A stretch of 32,678 nucleotides of DNA from NCBI GenBank assembly GCA_026419545.1, contig JANZZE010000012.1:1-32678 (forward strand), read 5' to 3'. Positions 24,475 to 31,011 of this stretch are shown here, one piece after another. This DNA comes from Acidimicrobiales bacterium (GTDB lineage Bacteria; Actinomycetota; Acidimicrobiia; Acidimicrobiales; Acidimicrobilacustridaceae). The position numbers were made by a program, and so were the translations under genes. Position 1 is the stretch's first letter; the number at the start of each line of letters is the position of its first letter. Below the pieces are notes generated by a model, which made no database searches, was not told the origin of the DNA, and saw nothing but the letters and a program-made list of their open reading frames with translations.

Positions 24475-24947
24475 GACCGCACGCTACCGGATGGGACCGA
24501 CTCGTCCTCGTCCAGCCATGCTGCGACCAATCGCCCGACCGGGTCGTCACCACCGGCCAGGAAATACGCAAAATGTGCATGGAGGCACTTGACCCCTACA
24601 CGGGTTCCCCCGACCCCACCGAACGGTCTCGGACCCTCATGCTCACCAGGGATCCGCGAGTCGCGTTCCGCTGCATACGCTGCGTGCGCTGCCGCCAACG
24701 CGTTGGGCGCCACGAGCGCTTCTGCCCGCCGCACCCCACCGGCCGATTCCAGGCGAGCAATCCTCCGCACGAGATCTGGATCGATCAACCAGTACAGCGT
24801 CGGCATCGGTGTGCCGTCGTCGAGGAAGGGCTCATTGCGCAGCACCACCGGCAGACCAGCCGGTGACCGAACCACGACCTCGAAGCAGCCTTGGGGATCG
24901 CGACCGAGCAACTCGGCGACAACGGCCCGGTCCTGCTCACTCGGCAT
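24471..24947 (-). CDS. DUF501 family protein
   Basis: 158 residues from ATG 24947; the reading from 25001 would overlap coxG. The sequence LLGRDPQGCFEVVVRSPAGLPVVLRNEPFLDDGTPMPTLYWL, then RIARLESAGGVRRAEA and the Cys/His pair in VKCLHAHFAYFLAGGDDPVG, is the DUF501 signature. Function is unknown, but in actinobacteria it sits directly before ppx, as it does here with an ATGA overlap, so a link to polyphosphate or to the neighbouring eno/divIC functions is often assumed. The conserved YWL, C-x-H-x-H and GN/GDDPVG motifs suggest an enzyme-like pocket. It starts 10 nt after the CoxG stop. Confidence 0.92.
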   Translation of the reverse strand: MPSEQDRAVVAELLGRDPQGCFEVVVRSPAGLPVVLRNEPFLDDGTPMPTLYWLIDPDLVRRIARLESAGGVRRAEALVAPNALAAAHAAYAAERDSRIPGEHEGPRPFGGVGGTRVGVKCLHAHFAYFLAGGDDPVGRLVAAWLDEDESVPSGSVRS

Positions 24948-24957
24948 TCGCGATTCG

Positions 24958-25938
24958 TCAACCCCGACGACGGCGGCGCACAAGCCGCATGAGGACCGCA
25001 ACTGCAGCAGCGAGACCGAGCAACGGTAGGGCGCGCTTCAACACCGGCGAGCCTGCGGTTTCGAGCAAGTCGACCGGTTCCGGTTCCGGGCTCTCGACGC
25101 GATGCGCCGGCCTGGGTCCCGACGCCTCCGCAGCCTCGATCGTCGCGTCTGCACCGGCCGGAGCCGAAGAAGCGTGATCCACTGCTTGCTCGCCGGATAC
25201 AGCTCGCCGCTCGCCGTCGGCGGGAGGCGACGCCGCTGCCGCGTCGCCGTCCTCGGTCGGCCCATCGCCGGCCGAGGAAGACTGATTCGCTTCTTCGCTG
25301 TCAGCCCCAGCCGCCGTTTGCTTGGTGGCGATTTTCGCGGTCTTCTTGGTCGCCTTCTTCGCTCCGGACGCGGCTTGGGCCACTTTCACCTTGGCCACGA
25401 GTTCTGCTTCATCGGCGGGCGCGGACGCCGAGCCGTTGCCTGCGTTCGGTTCGTTCTCAGCCATTTCGACCTCCTCCGATCGTGCGCGTTCGCCAGCGAG
25501 TACCCGTTGCTCGAGGTTCTCGACGAACTGCGCCAACAGCTTCGCGCTGACGTCAGCGATGACGCCCCGACCGAACTGCGCGACCTTGCCGGTGACGTTC
25601 AAGTCGGTGAGCACGTCGACCTGGGTCGTCGAGTGATCTTTGGGAACGAGCTGCGCCGAGATCGTCGCTGACGCGTTGCCCTGGCCGCGCGTGTCCCGCC
25701 CAGAGGCCTGCACCACGGCTCGATAGTTGCGATCATCTCGCTCGACGAATCGAGCAGTGCCTTTGTACTGCGCAGTGATCGGACCCACCTTCACCTTGAC
25801 GATCCCGCGGTACTCGTCACCGTCGATTCCTTGGAGTTGGGCACCGGGTAGACACGGCGCGATGCGCTCGATGTCGGTCAGCACCGCCCAGGCTTCGTCG
25901 ATCGGTACCGGCACCTCGAACTCGTTCGTCAGCTCCAC
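24958..25938 (-). CDS. coxG: CoxG-like SRPBCC protein with C-terminal membrane anchor
   Basis: 326 residues from GTG 25938. Residues 1-150 are the CoxG/SRPBCC domain (LTNEFEVPVPIDEAWAVLTDIERIAPCLPGA, then VGPITAQYKGTARF and FGRGVIADVSAKLLAQFVENLE). A long disordered Ala/Lys/Glu-rich linker follows, with a KKATKKTAKIATK basic patch, and then a membrane helix near 298-318 with a terminal RRRRRG. In CO dehydrogenase clusters CoxG recruits the enzyme to the membrane and helps pass electrons to the quinone pool; the anchor here fits that role. Its gene overlaps the mocA stop by 10 nt, so the two are co-translated. No CoxL or CoxS is in the window. Confidence 0.88.
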   Translation of the reverse strand: MELTNEFEVPVPIDEAWAVLTDIERIAPCLPGAQLQGIDGDEYRGIVKVKVGPITAQYKGTARFVERDDRNYRAVVQASGRDTRGQGNASATISAQLVPKDHSTTQVDVLTDLNVTGKVAQFGRGVIADVSAKLLAQFVENLEQRVLAGERARSEEVEMAENEPNAGNGSASAPADEAELVAKVKVAQAASGAKKATKKTAKIATKQTAAGADSEEANQSSSAGDGPTEDGDAAAASPPADGERRAVSGEQAVDHASSAPAGADATIEAAEASGPRPAHRVESPEPEPVDLLETAGSPVLKRALPLLGLAAAVAVLMRLVRRRRRG

Positions 25939-26489
25939 TGGCCAAGGTCCTCCATGCGGTCGATGTCGCCGGGTTCGCCGTCGAACGGTATCTCGCGGAC
26001 GAGATCCGGTCTCAATCGCATCAGTTCACGAGCGCCCGAATCACCAGAGCTGGGCAAGAGACCGAACACCGCGGACGCGAGCCGCACAGGATGGCCACGC
26101 CGGCCCCCATAGCAGGCCACGGCGATGGGCGCATCGACCGCAGCGGCAACCGTGCGCCACGCGTCCACGGTAACCCCGGGTTGATCACCGAGCCCGACCA
26201 CGATCGCCTCATGAGCGCGCGCAACCGCATGGTCGACAGCGACCCGCAGCGACGTCGCCAGACCGCCAGCCCAGTCCGGGTTGTCCAGGACGGTGACGGT
26301 TGGCGGGAGCTCTGCGGCAAGCGATACGGCCCCTTGCACCACGATCGTCTCGTCCAACCCAGCAGCCAGCGCCGAGCCAACCGACCAGGCAACAACCGGC
26401 TGACCCCCGAGAACCGTCAACAGTTTGTGCCTCGGGCCACTGAAACGGCTGCCTGCACCCGCCGCCAGCACCACTGCCGCCGTCGTCAT
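25929..26489 (-). CDS. mocA: MocA-like molybdenum cofactor cytidylyltransferase
   Basis: 186 residues from ATG 26489. The nucleotidyltransferase loop is LAAGAGSRFSGPRHKLL (residues 8-24), GLGDQPGV near 99-106 supplies the metal-binding Asp, and NPDWAGGLATSLR is the family block. MocA-type enzymes attach CMP to molybdopterin to make the dinucleotide cofactor (MCD) used by CO and xanthine dehydrogenase-type enzymes. TACCGT lies 7 nt before the ATG, a leaderless pattern, and the longer reading to 26813 has no support. Its stop lies inside coxG. With coxG, xdhC and coxM nearby it clearly belongs to a molybdenum hydroxylase system. Confidence 0.88.
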   Translation of the reverse strand: MTTAAVVLAAGAGSRFSGPRHKLLTVLGGQPVVAWSVGSALAAGLDETIVVQGAVSLAAELPPTVTVLDNPDWAGGLATSLRVAVDHAVARAHEAIVVGLGDQPGVTVDAWRTVAAAVDAPIAVACYGGRRGHPVRLASAVFGLLPSSGDSGARELMRLRPDLVREIPFDGEPGDIDRMEDLGQWS

Positions 26490-26496
26490 GACCGTC

Positions 26497-26512
26497 ACGG
26501 TACGCATAAGGT
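26497..26512. promoter_or_regulatory. Back-to-back -10 boxes of two divergent leaderless genes
   Basis: On the minus strand TACCGT (complement of 26497-26502) lies 7 nt before the mocA ATG. On the plus strand TAAGGT (26507-26512) lies 7 nt before GTG 26520. Only 30 nt separate the two start codons, so each promoter's upstream region overlaps the coding start of the other gene and the two must compete or be co-regulated. Confidence 0.5.
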
Positions 26513-26519
26513 GCAAGCC

Positions 26520-26972
26520 GTGAGCAATCTCGACGAGTTCAAGTCCCCGCTTGCCAAGGTCACCATGCTCCTGGCCGATGCTGCCCAGGTTGCAGACGGC
26601 AAACTCTTCATCCTGGGCGGTGGGCTCGCCCACATCGGACCACAGCCTCAGCCGGTCGCGTTGGCCCTGTTGATCGAAGTGCCCTGGGACCGAGCGAACA
26701 TCCCCCACGACTGGAAGCTCGAATTGTTGGACGAGGACGGCATGCCGGTGATGGCTAATGAGATGCCTGTGATGGTCGCTGGCCAGTTCGAGGCCGGTCG
26801 GCCCGCGGGACACACCCCGGGTTCACCGCTGGCCGTGCCGCTCGCCATCAACTTCAGTCCCCTCCCCGTCGAACCCGGGCGCACCTATATGTGGCGATTC
26901 GCGATCAATGAGACGAGCGAATCCGATTGGAGCATCCGGTTCGCGGTCCGCCCCACCCAGCCCGGACTCTGA
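26520..26972 (+). CDS. DUF6941-like protein
   Basis: 150 residues from GTG 26520. SPLAKVTMLLADAAQVADGKLFILGGGLAHIGP is the characteristic opening of this family of unknown function, in which ADAAQV...GKLFILGGG recurs. The rest is beta-rich (ALALLIEVPWDRANIPHDWKLELLDEDG, then EPGRTYMWRFAINETSESDWSIRF). It is small and soluble with no catalytic motif. The start has no ribosome binding site but a TAAGGT box 7 nt upstream. It diverges from mocA. No role in the molybdenum system is shown. Confidence 0.8.
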   Translation: MSNLDEFKSPLAKVTMLLADAAQVADGKLFILGGGLAHIGPQPQPVALALLIEVPWDRANIPHDWKLELLDEDGMPVMANEMPVMVAGQFEAGRPAGHTPGSPLAVPLAINFSPLPVEPGRTYMWRFAINETSESDWSIRFAVRPTQPGL

Positions 26973-27049
26973 TTCGAAGACTTGGTACGGGCGTCTCACA
27001 ACCCGAGCCAGGCGCTGATCAACCGCTGCCCCCAAGCGTTGCCCGCCCG

Positions 27050-27196
27050 GAGATCAATCTCTTGATCCGCCGCGGCATGCGCCAGAGTCAGGACAAGATC
27101 CGATTCACGCCACGCGTTCGGCCACTTGGGATCAAGATCGACGTCTCGAACGTCGCCGAAGCTCTCGAGGTCCTCGAAGGTCCGACTGCCCGCTGA
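27050..27196 (+). pseudogene. vapB: VapB-like antitoxin, C-terminal part only
   Basis: The frame before VapC reads EINLLIRRGM, then a basic stretch and LGIKIDVSNVAEALEVLEG before a TGA that overlaps the VapC ATG (TGATG). LLIRRG is typical of the end of the DNA-binding domain and the tail of the toxin-neutralising part of a VapB. In frame upstream there is no ATG or GTG before the DUF6941 gene; only TTG 27062 and ATG 27077 exist, which would give about 40 residues without the DNA-binding domain. The N-terminal half appears lost. It may still make a short toxin-binding peptide. Confidence 0.55.
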
Positions 27197-27627
27197 TGCT
27201 GGTCGACGCAAACATCCTCCTCTACGCCGTCGACACCGAGAGCAGGTTCCACTCAGCGGCTTCGGCTTGGCTCACCGACGCGCTCAACGGTCCGCGCCGG
27301 ATTGGACTCCCGTGGCAATCAACCACAGCGTTCCTCCGGATAGCGACGAACCCACGTGCAGCGCGGAATCCGTTGTCACCTCGCGAGGCCTGGGAGATCG
27401 TCGACGCATGGCTCACCGCGCCTGCAGCCTGGATCCCGATGCCAGGGCCCGGCTACGTAACAATCTTTAGCGACTTGATCGTCCGATACGACCCTCATGC
27501 CGGGCTCATCAGCGACGCGGCCATTGCCGCCCTCGCAATCGAACACGGAGTTGAAGTGGTTAGCGCTGACAGCGATTTCGCCCGCTTCAGCGAGATCCGG
27601 TGGGTGAACCCATTGGCCTGCACCTGA
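27196..27627 (+). CDS. vapC: VapC-like PIN-domain toxin
   Basis: 143 residues, the normal size. The PIN acidic residues are Asp4 (LVDANILLYA), Asp107 (SDAAIAALAIEHG) and Asp125/Asp127 (VSADSDFARF). WQSTTAFLRIATNP is the usual second block, with Gln41 where some PIN proteins have an acidic residue. VapC toxins are Mg-dependent endoribonucleases that cut tRNA or rRNA and are held by VapB. The start codon is set by the TGATG overlap with the antitoxin frame. The toxin looks intact beside an N-terminally truncated antitoxin, so it is either silenced, neutralised by the short peptide, or inactive. Confidence 0.9.
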   Translation: MLVDANILLYAVDTESRFHSAASAWLTDALNGPRRIGLPWQSTTAFLRIATNPRAARNPLSPREAWEIVDAWLTAPAAWIPMPGPGYVTIFSDLIVRYDPHAGLISDAAIAALAIEHGVEVVSADSDFARFSEIRWVNPLACT

Positions 27628-27640
27628 CCCACAGGTGCAG
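27618..27640 (+). terminator. Hairpin overlapping the vapC stop
   Basis: CTGCACCTG (27618-27626) pairs perfectly with CAGGTGCAG (27632-27640) around a 5-nt loop, and covers the vapC stop codon. No T-run follows, so it may be an imperfect terminator or an mRNA 3'-end stabiliser. Confidence 0.4.
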
Positions 27641-27786
27641 TCGGCGCCCCGATGTCCCAATTGCTACGTCAGGCTCACATTCGTCAACAACGCCGCTCAT
27701 CGGTTCATTGACGGCTCCGTAGATCGCACGGCCAGTATCCCCGAGAGACCCGCCTATGCGAGCGAGTTGGTTGCGCTGGTTGCGGC

Positions 27787-28869
27787 TCAGTGAATCGCAC
27801 CGTCTGTATCCCTGAGGGAACACCCGGAACGGCCCGAGCGCAACCGGATGATCTCGGCGCAAATCGAGATGGCAGTCTCCTCAGGCGTTCGGGCCCCGAT
27901 ATCGAGACCGATCGGTGCCATCACCCGCTCGAGCGCGACCTCGTCAACACCCACCTCCCGTAGTCGGGCGAGCCGCTCGGCGTGGGTCCGCCGGCTCCCC
28001 ATCGCGCCGATGTACCCCACGTCAGTGGCGAGCGCTGCGCGGATGGCTGGCACGTCGAACTTGTGATCATGGGTCAAGACGCACACTGCGTCACGGGGTC
28101 CGAGCGCAGCGCCGATTCGTTCAAGAAACCGCTGTGGCCAGTCGACGACGACCTCATCAGCCATCGGGAACCGTTGTCGCGTGGCGAACGTCTCACGAGC
28201 GTCACACACGGTCACCCGGTATCCGAGCAACTTGGCTGCACGGGCAAGGGCAGCAGTGAAATCAACTGCGCCGAAGATCACCATGCGCGGCGGGGCGGCA
28301 AACGACTCGATGAACACCGTCACGGCGTCTTCGCGAGCCTCGCCGTGCGGCCCGTAGTGGCGGATTGCGCTCGTGGCCGCAGCCAACTCAGCAGCTGCAT
28401 CGCGACCAACCACCCGATCCAGATCTGGATCGCCCAGCGTCCCGTGCCGCGCGGCTCCCGACCTGACGATCATCTTGGCGCCAATGCCTGGACCGTCAAC
28501 GATCGTCGCCAACGCCACCGGCTCTTCTCGACGCAGTGCGTCCACCAATGGCTCGAACCCGGTGAACGGTTCGATGAACAGCTGGATGGTCCCGCCGCAG
28601 GTTAATCCCACCGCGAAGGCCTCATCGTCGCTGTGACCGAACGACACCAAGCGCCGACTGCCCGTCGGGAGTAGACGCAGCGCCTCGGTCACGACAGCAC
28701 CTTCGATGCACCCGCCGCTGACCGACCCGGACACCTCGCCGGTCTCGTTGACCGCCATGGCCGCTCCAGCCAACCGCGGGCCTGAACCCTCGACGTTGAC
28801 GACTCGCGCCACCATCACGTTCCGGCCAGCGGCGTTCCATCGCTCGATGTCATCGAGGAGGTCTCTCAC
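27787..28869 (-). CDS. xdhC: XdhC/CoxF family molybdenum hydroxylase maturation protein
   Basis: 360 residues from GTG 28869, whose GTGA overlaps the end of the coxE remnant. The N-terminal XdhC/CoxI domain has VNVEGSGPRLAGAAMAV, SGSVSGGCIEGAVV and GLTCGGTIQLF, with its two conserved Cys. The C-terminal Rossmann domain has MVIFGAVDFTAALARAAKLLGYRVTVCD and VLTHDHKFD, then YIGAMGSRRTHAERL and GLDIGARTPEETAISICAEII. XdhC-type proteins bind the molybdenum cofactor and help sulfurate and insert it into xanthine/CO dehydrogenase-type enzymes. It looks fully intact, unlike its two upstream partners. Cytoplasmic. Confidence 0.93.
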   Translation of the reverse strand: MRDLLDDIERWNAAGRNVMVARVVNVEGSGPRLAGAAMAVNETGEVSGSVSGGCIEGAVVTEALRLLPTGSRRLVSFGHSDDEAFAVGLTCGGTIQLFIEPFTGFEPLVDALRREEPVALATIVDGPGIGAKMIVRSGAARHGTLGDPDLDRVVGRDAAAELAAATSAIRHYGPHGEAREDAVTVFIESFAAPPRMVIFGAVDFTAALARAAKLLGYRVTVCDARETFATRQRFPMADEVVVDWPQRFLERIGAALGPRDAVCVLTHDHKFDVPAIRAALATDVGYIGAMGSRRTHAERLARLREVGVDEVALERVMAPIGLDIGARTPEETAISICAEIIRLRSGRSGCSLRDTDGAIH

Positions 28870-29323
28870 CGACGTATCACCTCAGCTAGCTCTTCGAACG
28901 CGGCAAGGCTGCGCCCGTCGACGAACTGGTCGACATGAGGCACCGCTGCCGCCGTTCCTCGGGCGCTCGGTTCGTAACCCTCTGATGCCTTGAGCGGGGT
29001 TCACCCACATGGTGGTCAGTGTCGTGCTCTCCTGCGTGCACAACTTCCGGATCGGTCGGCGGGCCGAGTGGATCTCCCAGCGGGAGCGCCAATCCCCCTC
29101 TCCACCACCAGTCGAAGGCTGCCTCCAGCGCTTCGCGGTGCTCGGGAGAACTGGTGAGGGTTGCACACGCTTCCCACCACAACGACACTCGATCGGGGTG
29201 CGGCAACGCCGCAATGGCCCTCCCGAACGCGACCGATGCCTCGAGTGGAACGTCGACTCCGAGAGCCCGCAGGTGAGTGACCAACGTGAGCCGGTCACAC
29301 GGAACTGCCACCGCTTCGGCCAT
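28866..29323 (-). pseudogene. coxE: coxE remnant: VWA-domain protein without its VWA domain
   Basis: The N-terminus is sound: ATG 29323 with GGAGGAAAG upstream, and about 75 residues (VTHLRALGVDVPLEASVAF, then LWWEACATLTSSPEHREALEAAFDWWWRGG) that match the start of CoxE-type VWA proteins. The C-terminus is also clear in another frame: GYEPSARGTAAAVPHVDQF, then DGRSLAAFEELAEVIRR to TGA 28866-28868, preceded by WVNP. Between them roughly 230 residues holding the MIDAS metal site are missing, and one extra base in GGGG 28996-28999 breaks the WVNP-LKASEG join. The whole span is about 150 codons where about 380-400 are normal. It overlaps xdhC (GTGA) and coxD (TGATG), so it once was a coupled operon gene. 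An assembly gap is the alternative. Confidence 0.8.
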
Positions 29324-29475
29324 CAGCTTTCCTCCACGCGCCGGCCGGTGCTGAACAGCGGTCGGCCGAGGCGGGCGGCGAGGAACACGGCCGTCGCCAA
29401 CCCGTCGTCGGCGAGATAATCGCTCTGGTCGAGGAGCCGTTCGACCGCGTCAGGGGACTCGAAAGGCCACGTCAC
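29323..29475 (-). pseudogene. coxD: coxD remnant: MoxR-type AAA+ protein cut before the P-loop
   Basis: GTG 29475 to TGA 29323-29325, 50 codons, reading VTWPFESPDAVERLLDQ then YLADDGLATAVFLAARLGRPLF. This is the opening of CoxD/MoxR ATPases up to the residues just before the Walker A loop (normally LGRPLFLEGE-GVGKT). It then jumps to STGRRVEES and a TGA that overlaps the coxE ATG. About 240 residues with all ATPase motifs are missing, while start and stop context is kept. CoxD is the AAA+ chaperone that works with CoxE to mature the active site of CO dehydrogenase. It is 9 nt after the Dabb gene stop. Confidence 0.75.
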
Positions 29476-29484
29476 CCCAATAGC

Positions 29485-29784
29485 CTACGGGCCTGCGTCA
29501 AACTGCACCGCAGCCCGGGCAGCAAGTATCGGTTGGATCCGGTCGGCGAGCAGTGCCCGATGCGCAGGGTGGTCCCGATAGGCCCGGTAGCCATCCGGGT
29601 CGTCGAAGTCCGCCACAACAGCAAAGTCATAGTTGCCGTCGTTGATGCCAGCGTCGCGGCCGAACCGGTAGCCCCGAAGCGACTGGATACGAGACGGCAA
29701 TTCGGCGAGTGCCGCTTCGACCGCGGCAATCTGCTCATCGGTGACTCCGTCGTTCCAGCGGAACAGTGCGACGTGGCAGAACAT
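29485..29784 (-). CDS. Dabb-domain protein (stress-responsive A/B barrel)
   Basis: 99 residues from ATG 29784, which has GGAG 6 nt upstream; ATG 29790 is an alternative adding two residues. The sequence MFCHVALFRWNDGVTDEQI, then YRFGRDAGINDGNYDFAVVADFDD and YRAYRDHPAHRALL, is a classic dimeric alpha/beta-barrel Dabb protein with the conserved HxxLF/W and H-P-x-H motifs. Functions vary (small-molecule cyclases, stress proteins, unknown). It precedes the coxD remnant by 9 nt and is the first gene of that minus-strand run. A direct role in the molybdenum enzyme system is not known. Confidence 0.92.
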   Translation of the reverse strand: MFCHVALFRWNDGVTDEQIAAVEAALAELPSRIQSLRGYRFGRDAGINDGNYDFAVVADFDDPDGYRAYRDHPAHRALLADRIQPILAARAAVQFDAGP

Positions 29785-29911
29785 CGGCATCTCCGTTCGG
29801 TTGGCCTCGGACCCTCAGTCGGGTGATCCCGCACGAGAGCGTGACTGGGTGATCGCGATGAACGCCACCCGTGACGCGTTGACGCAACCAATCGGGTGGC
29901 TCCGCACGATA

Positions 29912-29917
29912 TATGGT
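29912..29917 (+). promoter_or_regulatory. -10 box, leaderless start of coxM
   Basis: TATGGT ends 6 nt before GTG 29924, inside an AT-rich patch (GATATATGG) that stands out in this GC-rich DNA. No ribosome binding site is present. Confidence 0.5.
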
Positions 29918-29923
29918 GACTGA

Positions 29924-30748
29924 GTGATCCCTGCCCCGTTCGAGTACTTGCGCGCCGGGTCGGCTGAGGAAGCAATCTCGCTGCTCGCTGAGCACGGTGA
30001 CGACGCCAAGGTGCTGGCGGGCGGGCATTCGCTGCTCCCGCTCATGAAGCTGCGGCTGGCGACACCCGGTGTGCTCATCGACATCGGCGAGCTGAGAGAA
30101 CTGTCATACATCCGAGACGGTGGTGACCACGTCGCAATCGGCGCCTTGACCTGTCATCGGGACCTCGAACGCAGCGAGCTGCTCCAGCACGAGGTGCCGT
30201 TGCTTTCGTTTACCGCGCATCTCGTCGGCGATCCCCAGGTGCGGAACCGTGGAACGATCGGCGGCTCACTCGCGCATGCGGATCCAGCCTCAGACCTCCC
30301 CGCGGCGGTGCTCGGGCTCGGGGGCACACTGGTTGTCACCGGTCGGGAAGGCTCCAGGCACCTCGCGGCCGATAAGTTCTTCACCGGTTTTCTCGAATCC
30401 GCCTTGGCTCCCGACGAACTGCTGACCGAGATCAGGGTCCCAAAGACCGGCGACGCTGGCTGGTCCTACCAGAAGTTCAACCGGCGAGCACAGGATTGGG
30501 CGATCGTGGCCGTAGCAGCGGTAACCGGGCCGCAACCGCGAGTTGCTCTCGTCAACATGGGTCCCACACCCATGCGGGCTGCTGCCACCGAGGCAGCCTT
30601 GGTCAGCGGCGCAAGCGCAGCCGAAGCTGCCGAGCTCGCGGCTGACGGAACCGAACCACCCACCGACATCAACGCCACCCCGGACTACCGCGAGCATCTC
30701 GCCCGGGTGCTCACCCGGCGAGCGCTTGCCGAAGCCGGCGTCGCCTGA
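29924..30748 (+). CDS. coxM: FAD-binding subunit of a molybdenum hydroxylase (CoxM type)
   Basis: 274 residues from GTG 29924, normal for CoxM. It has both FAD-binding signatures: AGGHS at residues 32-36 (LAGGHSLLPLMKLR) and RNRGTIGGSLAHADPASDLPA at 107-127. VGDPQVRN before it and the GWSYQKFNRRAQDWAIV block later are also typical. In CO dehydrogenase-type enzymes this subunit passes electrons from the 2Fe-2S small subunit to the quinone pool. The expected partners CoxS and CoxL do not follow: the next 260 nt hold no clear gene and then YceI is on the other strand. It is divergent from the Dabb-coxD'-coxE'-xdhC run. Confidence 0.93.
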   Translation: MIPAPFEYLRAGSAEEAISLLAEHGDDAKVLAGGHSLLPLMKLRLATPGVLIDIGELRELSYIRDGGDHVAIGALTCHRDLERSELLQHEVPLLSFTAHLVGDPQVRNRGTIGGSLAHADPASDLPAAVLGLGGTLVVTGREGSRHLAADKFFTGFLESALAPDELLTEIRVPKTGDAGWSYQKFNRRAQDWAIVAVAAVTGPQPRVALVNMGPTPMRAAATEAALVSGASAAEAAELAADGTEPPTDINATPDYREHLARVLTRRALAEAGVA

Positions 30749-30850
30749 TCAAGCGTCGGCGACTGAACATCAACGAGGAATCCATCTCCCCGCAGCCCCG
30801 CAAACGGCAACTCCTGGAACCGGCCAATAATCCCGATCCCTCGAATTCCC

Positions 30851-30952
30851 TCAATTCGGCGGCTCGGGCCCTGCGCGTCCCCAACGAGCGTCGAACGGCA
30901 CCTCGATCGGTTTGGTCGCTGGTCCGGAACCCACCCGAGCCATGTGCTGCAT
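30851..30952 (-). pseudogene. YceI-like fragment downstream of the intact yceI gene
   Basis: A 33-codon minus-strand frame (ATG 30952 or 30943 to TGA 30851) contains ATKPIEVPFDARW, matching VTKPIEVPIEARW of the neighbouring YceI. A 22-nt stretch (30896-30917) is identical to 31162-31183. The flanking residues differ, so this looks like debris of a duplicated YceI gene, or a different gene that shares this piece by gene conversion. Confidence 0.4.
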
Positions 30953-31011
30953 CTCTCGCGAAGCCCCATCTGCGCCGGCGGTTTCGTTGCGGAACTGGTC
31001 CGCAGTTCGTA

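Noticed and set aside
26996-27211. 71-residue minus-strand frame ending NAWGQRLISAWLGL
   Set aside because: It overlaps the VapB-like frame, which has better family similarity and correct coupling to vapC.
27638-27793. Plus-strand frame of about 50 codons after vapC
   Set aside because: No promoter, ribosome binding site or recognisable motif; it runs into the antisense end of xdhC.
30754-30830. Possible coxS start after coxM (LNINEESIS then RKRQLLE)
   Set aside because: It resembles the opening of a 2Fe-2S subunit only loosely, and no cluster Cys or further match follows; chance similarity is more likely.
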